Positions 1 to 7,811 of a DNA stretch of 64,000 nucleotides are shown in pieces. The stretch lies in assembly GCF_041595635.1 (NCBI RefSeq), contig NZ_JBFHJW010000005.1:1-64000 (forward strand), given 5' to 3'. Made by a program: the position numbers and the translations under genes. Position 1 is the first letter of the stretch. Every line of letters begins with the position of its first letter. The DNA comes from Labilibaculum sp041595635. GTDB lineage: Bacteria; Bacteroidota; Bacteroidia; Bacteroidales; Marinifilaceae. The notes beneath the pieces were generated by a model, which was given only the letters and a program-made list of their open reading frames with translations, was not told where the DNA came from and did no database searches.

Positions 1-252
1 CACTTCTTTCAATGGATAGTCTCTTATTCCAAATACAATTGCAATATAGGTTTGTGCTATTAGATAAGAAACTATGAAAGGCAATATTTTTTGGCTATTC
101 TTTACCTCCATAGATAATAAATACCAACCAGCAAACAGATAGATCAGAGCAAAAAGAAGAAGTAAAAAAACGAGAAAGGGTAATTTTGATACCAAAGTGA
201 TAAAAACAATCCCAAAAGAGATTAAAAATGATATTTTTTCTATTTTAACCAT
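1..252 (-). CDS. Hydrophobic membrane protein, 3' end cut by the window edge
   Basis: An open frame of 84 codons runs from an ATG at 252 to the window edge without a stop. It is too short and truncated to appear as a complete gene. The visible protein starts MVKIEKISFL and is strongly hydrophobic, with about two membrane segments in the first 60 residues and a further hydrophobic stretch before the edge. I do not recognise the family. It lies downstream of lgt on the same strand, but a strong hairpin terminator separates them, so it probably has its own promoter in the short AT-rich gap. Confidence 0.5.
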   Translation of the reverse strand, partial: MVKIEKISFLISFGIVFITLVSKLPFLVFLLLLFALIYLFAGWYLLSMEVKNSQKILPFIVSYLIAQTYIAIVFGIRDYPLKEV

Positions 253-316
253 ATCTATTTTTATTATTGACCATTAATTATTCGTTCAACAATAAATTTA
301 TAAAAAATTACAATAA

Positions 317-346
317 AAAAGCCGAATCAATTAAGATTCGGCTTTT
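317..346 (-). terminator. Rho-independent terminator of lgt
   Basis: A perfect 12-bp stem (AAAAGCCGAATC paired with GATTCGGCTTTT) closes a six-base AT loop. On the minus strand the stem is followed by T-rich sequence. It lies about 18 bases after the lgt stop codon. Confidence 0.85.
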
Positions 347-363
347 CTATTTTTTATCAATAA

Positions 364-1188
364 CTATTTCTGAGGACTAATTCGATAGGATCGAATCAGA
401 AAGAACAAGCCCATTAATATTAATGGAATACTTAACAGTTGGCCCATATTTAGTAACATTCCTTGCTCAAAAGCTTCCTGATTTTCTTTAACAAACTCAA
501 TAAAGAAACGAGCCGAAAAAATCAGCACGAAAAATGTACCAAAAAGTCTTCCTTGGTATTGTTTTGCATTGGTTTTCCAATACATAAACATCAAAATAGC
601 AAAAGAAATAAGGTAACAAATCGATTCATACAACTGAGCTGGATGACGAGGTGCTGTTGGCTCATAAATAGATGCTCTGATAAATTCAAATCCCCAATTG
701 GAATGAGTCTGAATACCAATAATTTCAGAATTCATTAAATTTCCCAAACGAATAAAACATCCTGCCAAAGCTACGGGAATTACCACATAATCCATTATCC
801 AAAGCATTGGTTTCTTGCTTACTTTTTTAGAATATAGCCAAAGCGCAGTAATAATTCCAATGGCCGCACCGTGCGAAGCTAAACCGCCATGCCAAATTTT
901 AATTATTTCAGATGGATGTTGTGAATAGAATTCCCATCCATAGAAAAAAACATGTCCCAAACGAGCTCCTACAACTGTTGCAATCATGGTATAAATAAAT
1001 ACCTTATCGAGCCATTCCAATTCAACACCATCTCGTTTAAACATTTTTTCTACGATATAATATCCTAGCAAAAAGCCTAATGCAAATAGTAATCCGTACC
1101 AACGAATAGAAATCGTTCCGAATATCCACCAATTGATAGGTAAACTAAATATTTCCGGGTCGATATCCCAAAGGATTGAAAGCAACAT
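364..1188 (-). CDS. lgt: Prolipoprotein diacylglyceryl transferase
   Basis: Transfers a diacylglyceryl group from phosphatidylglycerol to the lipobox cysteine of prolipoproteins at the inner membrane, the first step of lipoprotein maturation. The 274-residue length is usual for Lgt, and the protein has about seven membrane segments. The family signature RLGNLMNSEIIG is at residues 147-158 and the conserved HGG is at residues 100-102. The ATG at 1188 gives a full-length N-terminus. It lies downstream of secA on the same strand, so two envelope-biogenesis genes are adjacent, and several SPII lipoproteins elsewhere in the window are its expected substrates. Confidence 0.97.
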   Translation of the reverse strand: MLLSILWDIDPEIFSLPINWWIFGTISIRWYGLLFALGFLLGYYIVEKMFKRDGVELEWLDKVFIYTMIATVVGARLGHVFFYGWEFYSQHPSEIIKIWHGGLASHGAAIGIITALWLYSKKVSKKPMLWIMDYVVIPVALAGCFIRLGNLMNSEIIGIQTHSNWGFEFIRASIYEPTAPRHPAQLYESICYLISFAILMFMYWKTNAKQYQGRLFGTFFVLIFSARFFIEFVKENQEAFEQGMLLNMGQLLSIPLILMGLFFLIRSYRISPQK

Positions 1189-1222
1189 ATTATTTATTTT
1201 AAAGTTTGGTAAGTAAAGCTAA

Positions 1223-1253
1223 ATGGATTGTTTCGTAGCTCGAAACAATCCAT
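1223..1253 (-). terminator. Hairpin after secA, probable terminator
   Basis: A perfect 13-bp inverted repeat (ATGGATTGTTTCG and its complement) has a five-base loop, TAGCT. It lies 33 bases after the secA stop codon. The following minus-strand sequence is only moderately T-rich, so termination may be partial, with some read-through into lgt. Confidence 0.6.
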
Positions 1254-1286
1254 GTGAATGTAGTATGATTTTTTTAATTATGGAAA

Positions 1287-4200
1287 TTAAGCCGTAACTC
1301 CTTTTCCGTGGCATTGTTTGTATTTTTTACCACTACCACAAGGGCAAGGCTCATTTCTCCCCACTTTTTGAGCGGCGCGAACAGGCTCCATCTTTTTGGG
1401 TGCAGATTTTTCTTTGCCAGATCCTATCTCCTCTTTTGAAGTTTTCATTTTGCTTAAATCAGTTCTTTTCCTCTCTTTTGCCTGACGAACTTCTTCAGGA
1501 TCCGACAGTGGAATATGACCTTTCATTAGGCTACTCACAACATTTTTGTTCACAGTTTCAATCATTGTTTTAAACAAATTGAAAGACTCAAATTTGTAAA
1601 TCAATAATGGATCTTTTTGTTCGTAAGATGCATTTTGAACCGATTGTTTCAAATCATCCATTTCACGCAAGTGTTCTTTCCAAGAATCATCAATAGTTGC
1701 AAGAATGGAAGCTTTTTCGAAGGAGTGAACTAAATCTTCAGCATTAGTATCGTAAGCTTTTTTCAAATTGGTTACGACTTGAAACATTTTAGATCCGTCG
1801 GTAAATGGAACTACGATGTTCTCATACATTTCTGCTTTTGTTTCGTACACATTTTTAATTACCGGATAAGCTTGCTTGCTGATTGCTTCCACTTTACGCT
1901 TGTAGTTATTTACAACTACACCATAAATTTTTTCTACAAGTTCTTCTGGTTTTTTCTTCATGAATTCATCCTCACTAACTGGCGAGTCTGTTGAAAATGT
2001 ACGGATCAAATCCATTTTAAAATCCTCAAAATCACCACCGTAATAATCATTCACAATTACTTCCGATAAATCGTACATCATATTGGCGATATCAACCTGA
2101 ATACGCTCTCCAAATAATGCATGACGACGACGTTTATAAATTACCTCACGTTGAGAGTTCATGACGTCATCGTACTCCAATAGTCTTTTACGAATTCCGA
2201 AGTTATTTTCCTCTACTTTTTTCTGAGCTCTTTCAATGGATTTGGTAATCATACTGTGCTGAATTACTTCTCCCTCTTTCAAACCCATTCTATCCATCAA
2301 CTTCACAATACGATCGGAGCTAAACAAACGCATCAAATCATCTTCCAGCGACACAAAGAATTGAGAAGATCCAACATCTCCCTGACGACCTGCACGACCA
2401 CGTAACTGTCTGTCGACACGACGAGAATCGTGACGTTCTGTACCAATAATTGCCAAACCACCAGCAGCTTTCACTTCATCGGTAAGTTTAATATCAGTAC
2501 CACGACCTGCCATATTGGTTGCAATAGTAACCGTTCCCGATTGTCCTGCTTCTGCAACAATATCTGCTTCGCGTTGATGTAATTTTGCATTCAATACATT
2601 GTGCTTAATTCCTTTAATTTTAAGCATACGACCAAGCAATTCTGAAATCTCAACCGAAGTTGTACCCACCAAAACCGGACGACCAGCTTCAACCAACGCA
2701 ACTATCTCATCGATTACTGCACTGTATTTTTCACGTTTTGTTTTGTAAACCAAATCTTCTCTATCATCACGACAAATTGGACGATTGGTTGGAATTACTA
2801 CAACTTCCAATTTGTAAATATCCCAAAGTTCACCTGCTTCTGTTTCTGCAGTACCGGTCATTCCCGATAGTTTGTGATACATTCTAAAGTAGTTCTGAAG
2901 CGTAATTGTAGCAAATGTTTGGGTGGCAGCTTCCACTTTTACACTTTCTTTGGCTTCAATTGCCTGATGCAGACCATCGGAGTAACGACGGCCTTCCATA
3001 ATACGACCCGTTTGCTCATCAACAATCTTTACTTTTCCGTCCATCAACACATATTCAACATCTTTTTCGAAAAGCGTATAGGCTTTTAAAAGTTGATTAA
3101 TAGTATGAACACGTTCTGATCGAACGGCATAACTTTGAATCATCTCATCTTTTTTGGCTAATTTTTCTTCGTCCGAAAGATCTGATTTTTCGATTGCAGC
3201 AACTTCAGATCCAATATCTGGCAATACAAAGAAACCGGCATCCTCAATATTAGAACTAATTAAATCGATACCCTTGTCGGTTAACTCGATAGAATTATGT
3301 TGCTCGTCGATAACAAAATACAACTCATCAGTAATGATATGCATATTTTTGTTATTCTCCTGCATATAGAAATTTTCGGTCTTTAAAAGACTTGCCTTAT
3401 TACCCTGCTCACTTAAAAATTTAATGAGTGGTTTCATTTTTGGCAAACCTTTATAAGTCCTCAACAATAGTTTTGCACCTTCCTCTACCTCTTTTTTATC
3501 ATCACTATTCAGTAATTTTTTTGATTCAGTAAAGATTTTCATCACTAATTCATTCTGAGCTTTCACCAAACCTTGTACTTTAGGTTTTAGTTCGTCGAAT
3601 TGCTGATGTTCACCTCTTGGAATTGGACCCGAAATAATTAATGGTGTACGAGCATCATCAACTAAAACAGAGTCAACTTCATCGACAATTGAATAATTGT
3701 GACGACGTTGCACCAAATCCTTAGGATTGGTTGCCATATTATCACGTAAATAATCAAAACCAAATTCGTTATTGGTTCCAAACGTAATATCGGAAGCATA
3801 TGCTTTTCTACGAGCGTCAGAATTTGGTGAATGTTTATCGATACAATCAACAGACAAGCCATGGAATTGATACAACGGTCCCATCCATTCTGAGTCACGT
3901 TTTGCAAGGTAATCATTAACAGTAATTACATGCACACCTCTACCTGTTAATGCATTCAAAAATACAGGCAAGGTTGCTACTAATGTTTTACCTTCACCTG
4001 TTGCCATTTCGGCAATTTTTCCTTGATGAAGAACAGTTCCACCAATTAGCTGAACATCATAGTGAATCATGTTCCAGGTAATCTCAGTTCCACCAGCGAT
4101 CCATGAATTAAAGTAAACTGCTGTATCACCATCTATTTGTATGTTATCGTGGAAAGGAGCTAAATCACGATCAAACTGAGAGGCAGTTACTTCCAGCTCC

Positions 4201-4583
4201 TCATTTTCAGTAAATCTACGAGCTGTATCTTTAACAATTGCAAAAGCTGTAGGAAGAATTTCTTCCAAAACTTCTTCTATTTTATCATCGATCTTCTTTT
4301 CAATATCGTCAATCTGATCGTATATTTCTTCTCTTTCGTTAATTGTAACGTCCTTATTATCAATCTTCTTTTTAAGACTTGTTATTTCGTCTTTTTCTAC
4401 TTTTATATAATCTTGAATACGTTGTTTTAGCAAAGTAGATTCTCCGCGAAGATCATCTATACTTAATTTGGTAACTCTATCGTATTCTTCTTTAATTTTG
4501 CCTAAATAAGGACTCAACTCTTTAAGGTCTCTATCTGATTTATTACCAAACAGTTTACCCAATGCACTATCTATAAAACCCAT
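1287..4583 (-). CDS. secA: Preprotein translocase ATPase SecA
   Basis: The motor ATPase of Sec export, which binds SecYEG and pushes unfolded preproteins across the inner membrane. The nucleotide-binding motif MATGEGKT is at residues 193-200 and a DEVD box follows in the first RecA-like domain. The preprotein cross-linking, helical scaffold and wing regions follow. The C-terminus is a zinc-binding SEC-C tail with the CxCxSGKKYKQCH pattern, used for SecB or ribosome contacts. At 1,098 residues it is longer than the E. coli protein, as is common in Bacteroidota. The extra length includes a Lys/Glu-rich coiled stretch near residues 60-110. Directly upstream on the same strand is a small secreted ORF with an arrest-peptide-like C-terminus, which may regulate secA translation. 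Confidence 0.98.
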   Translation of the reverse strand: MGFIDSALGKLFGNKSDRDLKELSPYLGKIKEEYDRVTKLSIDDLRGESTLLKQRIQDYIKVEKDEITSLKKKIDNKDVTINEREEIYDQIDDIEKKIDDKIEEVLEEILPTAFAIVKDTARRFTENEELEVTASQFDRDLAPFHDNIQIDGDTAVYFNSWIAGGTEITWNMIHYDVQLIGGTVLHQGKIAEMATGEGKTLVATLPVFLNALTGRGVHVITVNDYLAKRDSEWMGPLYQFHGLSVDCIDKHSPNSDARRKAYASDITFGTNNEFGFDYLRDNMATNPKDLVQRRHNYSIVDEVDSVLVDDARTPLIISGPIPRGEHQQFDELKPKVQGLVKAQNELVMKIFTESKKLLNSDDKKEVEEGAKLLLRTYKGLPKMKPLIKFLSEQGNKASLLKTENFYMQENNKNMHIITDELYFVIDEQHNSIELTDKGIDLISSNIEDAGFFVLPDIGSEVAAIEKSDLSDEEKLAKKDEMIQSYAVRSERVHTINQLLKAYTLFEKDVEYVLMDGKVKIVDEQTGRIMEGRRYSDGLHQAIEAKESVKVEAATQTFATITLQNYFRMYHKLSGMTGTAETEAGELWDIYKLEVVVIPTNRPICRDDREDLVYKTKREKYSAVIDEIVALVEAGRPVLVGTTSVEISELLGRMLKIKGIKHNVLNAKLHQREADIVAEAGQSGTVTIATNMAGRGTDIKLTDEVKAAGGLAIIGTERHDSRRVDRQLRGRAGRQGDVGSSQFFVSLEDDLMRLFSSDRIVKLMDRMGLKEGEVIQHSMITKSIERAQKKVEENNFGIRKRLLEYDDVMNSQREVIYKRRRHALFGERIQVDIANMMYDLSEVIVNDYYGGDFEDFKMDLIRTFSTDSPVSEDEFMKKKPEELVEKIYGVVVNNYKRKVEAISKQAYPVIKNVYETKAEMYENIVVPFTDGSKMFQVVTNLKKAYDTNAEDLVHSFEKASILATIDDSWKEHLREMDDLKQSVQNASYEQKDPLLIYKFESFNLFKTMIETVNKNVVSSLMKGHIPLSDPEEVRQAKERKRTDLSKMKTSKEEIGSGKEKSAPKKMEPVRAAQKVGRNEPCPCGSGKKYKQCHGKGVTA

Positions 4584-4612
4584 TTTGATTTGTTGATTTC
4601 GATGTGTAAAAT

Positions 4613-4636
4613 ATTTTTAGCAAAAAAGCTAAAAAT
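4613..4636 (-). promoter_or_regulatory. Hairpin in the secA 5' untranslated region
   Basis: A perfect 9-bp inverted repeat (ATTTTTAGC and its complement) closes a six-base loop. It is 29 bases upstream of the secA start codon and downstream of the small secreted ORF. In the transcript it would be an AU-rich stem followed by an unstructured stretch reaching the secA AUG. It may be a regulatory structure or a weak attenuator. Confidence 0.4.
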
Positions 4637-4658
4637 CAATAATTTATAATAGATGACA

Positions 4659-4680
4659 TGTCCTATTGGAATACAGGACA
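4659..4680 (-). promoter_or_regulatory. Hairpin directly after the secA leader ORF
   Basis: A 6-bp stem (TGTCCT paired with AGGACA) closes a 10-base loop and starts six bases after the leader stop codon. A ribosome paused on the last codons of the leader would cover its 5' arm. It has no T-run, so it does not look like an intrinsic terminator. Confidence 0.35.
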
Positions 4681-4686
4681 ATAAAC

Positions 4687-5076
4687 TTACCCCAAGGCAG
4701 GAGCTCGGATATGAAAATCGCCTTTGCATATGTTGCTAATAATAACTTCTGAGAAATTATAAAAGCACACAAAATCCTGCGATATAGGAATGTTTTGAAT
4801 AGATGTAGCTTGATTTGCTACTGGAAATTCAGGTAAATTCTCAAGTAAAGAAATCTGATTTCCTTTTTGAAAGCATTTTTCAGCAAACTGATCCTGCTCA
4901 AACTGAGCAAGTATTGGCAACGAATAGCTTTCCTCGAACTGATAAGCATGATCTGCATACCACTCCGCAAACACTTGATTATCAACAGACAGATCCGAGC
5001 TATTTGCGAAAGGAACTGCTGCTGCACAACCTGTGAGCACACAAAATACAACTATGAGATATCTGTTCATGTCCAT
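4687..5076 (-). CDS. Small secreted protein upstream of secA; candidate SecM-like arrest peptide
   Basis: I recognise no annotated family. The N-terminus is a signal peptide: MDMNR, a hydrophobic core at residues 6-14, then LTGC-AAAVPFA, which fits either a lipobox at Cys17 or an SPI site. The rest is acidic and low in Lys. The C-terminus reads FHIRAPALG then stop, with Arg124-Ala125-Pro126 resembling SecM (GIRAGP) and RAPP-type arrest peptides. It ends 103 bases upstream of secA on the same strand, with two hairpins between them, which is the gene order of E. coli secM-secA. I chose the ATG at 5076; an ATG at 5070 and a TTG at 5085 are alternatives. It could instead be an ordinary small lipoprotein. 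Confidence 0.7.
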   Translation of the reverse strand: MDMNRYLIVVFCVLTGCAAAVPFANSSDLSVDNQVFAEWYADHAYQFEESYSLPILAQFEQDQFAEKCFQKGNQISLLENLPEFPVANQATSIQNIPISQDFVCFYNFSEVIISNICKGDFHIRAPALG

Positions 5077-5082
5077 TGAAGC

Positions 5083-5090
5083 CAAAAGTA
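5083..5090 (-). promoter_or_regulatory. Candidate -7 element for the secA leader ORF
   Basis: The minus strand reads TACTTTTG, an exact match to the Bacteroidota -7 element TAnnTTTG. A TTG lies 24 bases upstream at 5115-5117, slightly farther than usual. Transcription would start about 5-7 bases downstream, close to the ATG codons at 5076 and 5070, leaving a very short leader. Confidence 0.4.
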
Positions 5091-5123
5091 GATAATTTTA
5101 TTGAATTAATGATTCAATATCAT

Positions 5124-5150
5124 AAAAAAAGCCCCACAAAGTGAGGCTTT
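5124..5150 (-). terminator. Terminator of the ferritin gene
   Basis: On the minus strand an AAGCCTCAC/GTGGGGCTT stem with one G-T wobble and a three-base loop is followed by a run of seven T. It separates ferritin from the secA leader transcript. Confidence 0.8.
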
Positions 5151-5174
5151 AAATACTATTTTATATTTTTTTAA

Positions 5175-5687
5175 CTAGGCTTGAGTAGCATCTACAAAAA
5201 CTCTAGCCTTAAATTCTTTGTCCATCATATAAAGACCTTGACCTTTTCCTTCAATCATTTTTAATTGATCCAGAATTTCATTCACAGTTGCTTCCTCTTC
5301 TACTTGTTCATCGACAAACCATTGTAGAAAATTCACTGTTGCATGATCTTTTTCTTCAATGGCAACATTCACACAATCATTAATTAAACTAGTCACCAAT
5401 TCCTCATGCTTTAAAGTCTCTTCAAAAATTTCCAAGATTCCATTCCACTCAGCAGGAACTTCAGCAATTGGCTCTAGAATCACTCTACCGCTTCTTTCGT
5501 TAATATAATCCAACATTTTCATTGCATGAGATGTTTCCTCCTGAAACTGTACCTTCATCCAGTTAGCAAAACCAGGCATGCCATTCGCATTGCAATAGTT
5601 CGACATTGATAAATAAAAATAAGCAGACCAAAATTCTTCATTAATTTGCTTATTCAAAATTTTCTCTACATTCTTATTAATAGCCAT
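5175..5687 (-). CDS. ftnA: Non-haem ferritin
   Basis: A cytoplasmic iron-storage protein that forms 24-subunit shells and oxidises Fe(II) at a dinuclear ferroxidase centre. The 170-residue four-helix protein carries the expected ligands: Glu17 in the first helix, Glu50 and His54 in QEETSHA, Glu95 in the third helix and Gln128 in DEQVEEE. There is no haem-binding Met pattern of bacterioferritin. It is transcribed alone, with its own terminator. A palindrome about 200 bases upstream (5883-5900) could be a metalloregulator site, but this is speculative. Confidence 0.95.
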   Translation of the reverse strand: MAINKNVEKILNKQINEEFWSAYFYLSMSNYCNANGMPGFANWMKVQFQEETSHAMKMLDYINERSGRVILEPIAEVPAEWNGILEIFEETLKHEELVTSLINDCVNVAIEEKDHATVNFLQWFVDEQVEEEATVNEILDQLKMIEGKGQGLYMMDKEFKARVFVDATQA

Positions 5688-5882
5688 AGTGTTTATCGTT
5701 TTTATGTGTTATCTTATTTTCGATAAAAATAAGAAGAATTAAACAAACACGGTAGGAATGCTAATGAAGATTAATTCTATTTTACACTTAACCCAAAATC
5801 ATTGCTTCTTGGATTATCAAGTATACATATCTTTGATATGGTTTAGAACTAAGAATTTCAAATAAATTGTATTCTCACAAGA

Positions 5883-5900
5883 ATTATTATCAATAATAAT
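5883..5900. promoter_or_regulatory. AT-rich palindrome, possible operator
   Basis: Perfect 8-bp arms ATTATTAT and ATAATAAT flank a CA centre. Size and composition are like Fur-family operators, but AT-rich DNA yields such palindromes by chance and the exact Fur consensus is not matched. Confidence 0.25.
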
Positions 5901-6028
5901 CAAAGAATGAAAAAGTTTGGATAGTCATGCTGTATTATCATTTTTTATCTGTCAAAATCTCCTTCTAATCCTAATTGTTGACTCTAGTATAGAAAAAATA
6001 TCAATATCAAACATCTTTCCTCATTTTT

Positions 6029-6058
6029 TTTGTAAAACAAGCTCACACTATAGATTTT
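6029..6058 (+). promoter_or_regulatory. Candidate promoter of the KefB-type antiporter
   Basis: TTTG at 6029-6032 is followed after 18 bases by TAGATTTT at 6051-6058, seven of eight matches to TAnnTTTG. The start codon is about 58 bases downstream. Confidence 0.4.
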
Positions 6059-6116
6059 TATCTCTATTTTTAATTTCCGAAAGCAAAAAAACGGACTTAC
6101 TTCAAAATTAACTACT

Positions 6117-7712
6117 ATGGATCCACTTTGGCTAGCCATTGCTTTCGCTCTTGGTCTTCTTGTTAAATTAATTGGATTTCCACCAATGGTCGGATATCTT
6201 ATTGCAGGTTTTACTCTCAAATATTTCGGTGCTGAACCTGATGATCTCATTCAGACTATCTCAGAGCTTGGTATCACCCTACTTTTATTTACCATTGGTC
6301 TTAAATTGCGGATTAAAGACCTATTGCACCGCGAAATTTGGGGAGGTGCATCAATACATATGTTACTGGTAACCTTACTCATGGGTTTAATTGTGTTTGT
6401 ATTGAGTTTTAGCTCTTTGCACATATTTGCTAATTTTGATTGGAAACAAGCCTTAATCATCGGCTTTGCTCTTAGTTTTTCCAGCACAATTTATGCGGTA
6501 AAAATTTTAGAAGATAAAAGCGAATTAAAATCAGCTTATGGAGTTCTCTCAATTGGTATTTTAATTATACAAGATATATTTGCAGTTCTCTACATTGTAA
6601 TAGTTGCAGGAAAGTTACCATCCATCTGGGCTATTGGCATACCTGTATTATTTGTAATTATTCGTCCATTACTATTGCTGATACTTGACAAAATTGGCCA
6701 TGGAGAAATTTTAGTACTCTACGGTTTCTTTTTAGCATTAGTTGTTGGTGCCGAACTGTTTAAAATTGTTGGTTTAAAAGCTGATTTAGGAGCACTAATT
6801 GTTGGGATATTAATCTCTAATCATAAAAAGGCAAAAGAATTAGCCAACTCACTCATGAGTTTCAAGGACATCTTTCTCATTGGATTTTTCTTATCCATTG
6901 GACTCATGGGACTACCTACCCTTCAAATTTTTAAAGTGGCAATTGTTTTAGCCTTAGCAATAAATCTAAAAGTAATCTTGTATTTCTTTGTCCTAACACG
7001 ATTTAAAGTACGTGCAAGAACCTCTTTATTTACCTCCTTAGCGCTTGCTAATTTTAGTGAATTTGGATTAATTGTAGCTTCCATTGCAGTAGCTAAGAAT
7101 CTTATTCCTTCCGATTGGTTGGTTGCTATTGCCATTGCCGTGTCTATTACATTTATCATCTCTGCACCCCTTAATTCGAAGGCGCACAAGATATATTCAA
7201 ATTTAAAAGACTACTTGCGTAGATTTGAGACTCAAAATCGTCTTATTTATGATAAAACTTTTGATATTGGAGATGCTGAGATTCTGGTTTTTGGAATGGG
7301 AAAATTAGGTTTGTCGGTTTACAATCAACTGAATAAAATACATGGTCGTAAAGTTCTTGGTTTGGATTACAATTACGATATCGTTCAAAAATTAAAAAAA
7401 GAAGGCATAATAATTCAACAAGATGATGCATCGGATAGTGAGTTCTGGGAAAGTACTTTTAAAACATCTAATCATCACGATGTAAAATTGATCATGCTTT
7501 GCATGAACGACCACAAATCAAATGTATTTGCTATAGAACAGCTTAAAATTACCGGTTTTAATGGAAACATAGCTGCGATTGCACGTTTTGAAGATGAACG
7601 TAAACAGTTGGAAAAAATGAATGTAGATGCGGTCTATGATATCTATTCTGAAGCTGGTTATGGTTTTGCAAATCATGTCTGCAGCTCCGTTGATATTGGT
7701 TCTAGCAGATAA
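6117..7712 (+). CDS. Cation:proton antiporter, KefB/CPA2 type with TrkA-N domain
   Basis: A monovalent cation/proton exchanger of the inner membrane, probably for K+ or Na+. Residues 1-350 form a Na+/H+-exchanger domain with about 12 membrane segments and the QD pair at 152-153 seen in KefB/KefC-type exchangers. Residues 387-520 form a cytoplasmic TrkA-N (RCK) domain with the nucleotide-binding GMGKLG at 393-398, which usually senses NAD(H) or glutathione adducts. There is no second TrkA-C domain. The gene stands alone, with a shared terminator against the convergent icd gene. The transported ion cannot be read from the sequence. Confidence 0.9.
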   Translation: MDPLWLAIAFALGLLVKLIGFPPMVGYLIAGFTLKYFGAEPDDLIQTISELGITLLLFTIGLKLRIKDLLHREIWGGASIHMLLVTLLMGLIVFVLSFSSLHIFANFDWKQALIIGFALSFSSTIYAVKILEDKSELKSAYGVLSIGILIIQDIFAVLYIVIVAGKLPSIWAIGIPVLFVIIRPLLLLILDKIGHGEILVLYGFFLALVVGAELFKIVGLKADLGALIVGILISNHKKAKELANSLMSFKDIFLIGFFLSIGLMGLPTLQIFKVAIVLALAINLKVILYFFVLTRFKVRARTSLFTSLALANFSEFGLIVASIAVAKNLIPSDWLVAIAIAVSITFIISAPLNSKAHKIYSNLKDYLRRFETQNRLIYDKTFDIGDAEILVFGMGKLGLSVYNQLNKIHGRKVLGLDYNYDIVQKLKKEGIIIQQDDASDSEFWESTFKTSNHHDVKLIMLCMNDHKSNVFAIEQLKITGFNGNIAAIARFEDERKQLEKMNVDAVYDIYSEAGYGFANHVCSSVDIGSSR

Positions 7713-7750
7713 AACATTTTAAATAAAGCGTGGAATTTACAGATCACATT

Positions 7751-7777
7751 AAAGGCCTCCCAAATTGGAAGGCCTTC
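7751..7777. terminator. Bidirectional terminator between the antiporter and icd
   Basis: AAGGCCTCCC and GGAAGGCCTT form a stem of nine or ten pairs with a short AT loop. It lies 39 bases after the antiporter stop and 35 bases after the icd stop, between convergent genes. Confidence 0.7.
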
Positions 7778-7811
7778 AGTATTTATGATTCTTTTAAAGA
7801 ATTGACATCAA

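Larger units (their letters stand above)
5688..6116. other. Divergent intergenic region between ferritin and the KefB-type gene
   Basis: This 429-base AT-rich gap must hold promoters for both flanking genes. I see a perfect ATTATTAT-CA-ATAATAAT palindrome at 5883-5900 and a candidate promoter for the antiporter at 6029-6058. I see no RNA gene and no convincing small ORF. Confidence 0.6.

Noticed and set aside
1223..1253. Possible riboswitch or protein site after secA
   Set aside because: A simple perfect hairpin at the end of secA is better explained as a terminator or processing structure.
3662..3916. Minus-strand 84-codon ORF inside secA
   Set aside because: Lies in another frame of secA, with no start context or family match.
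5917..6111. Plus-strand ORF of 64 codons upstream of the antiporter
   Set aside because: Low-complexity Phe/Ser/Leu composition typical of AT-rich non-coding DNA and it overlaps the candidate promoter; no family resemblance.
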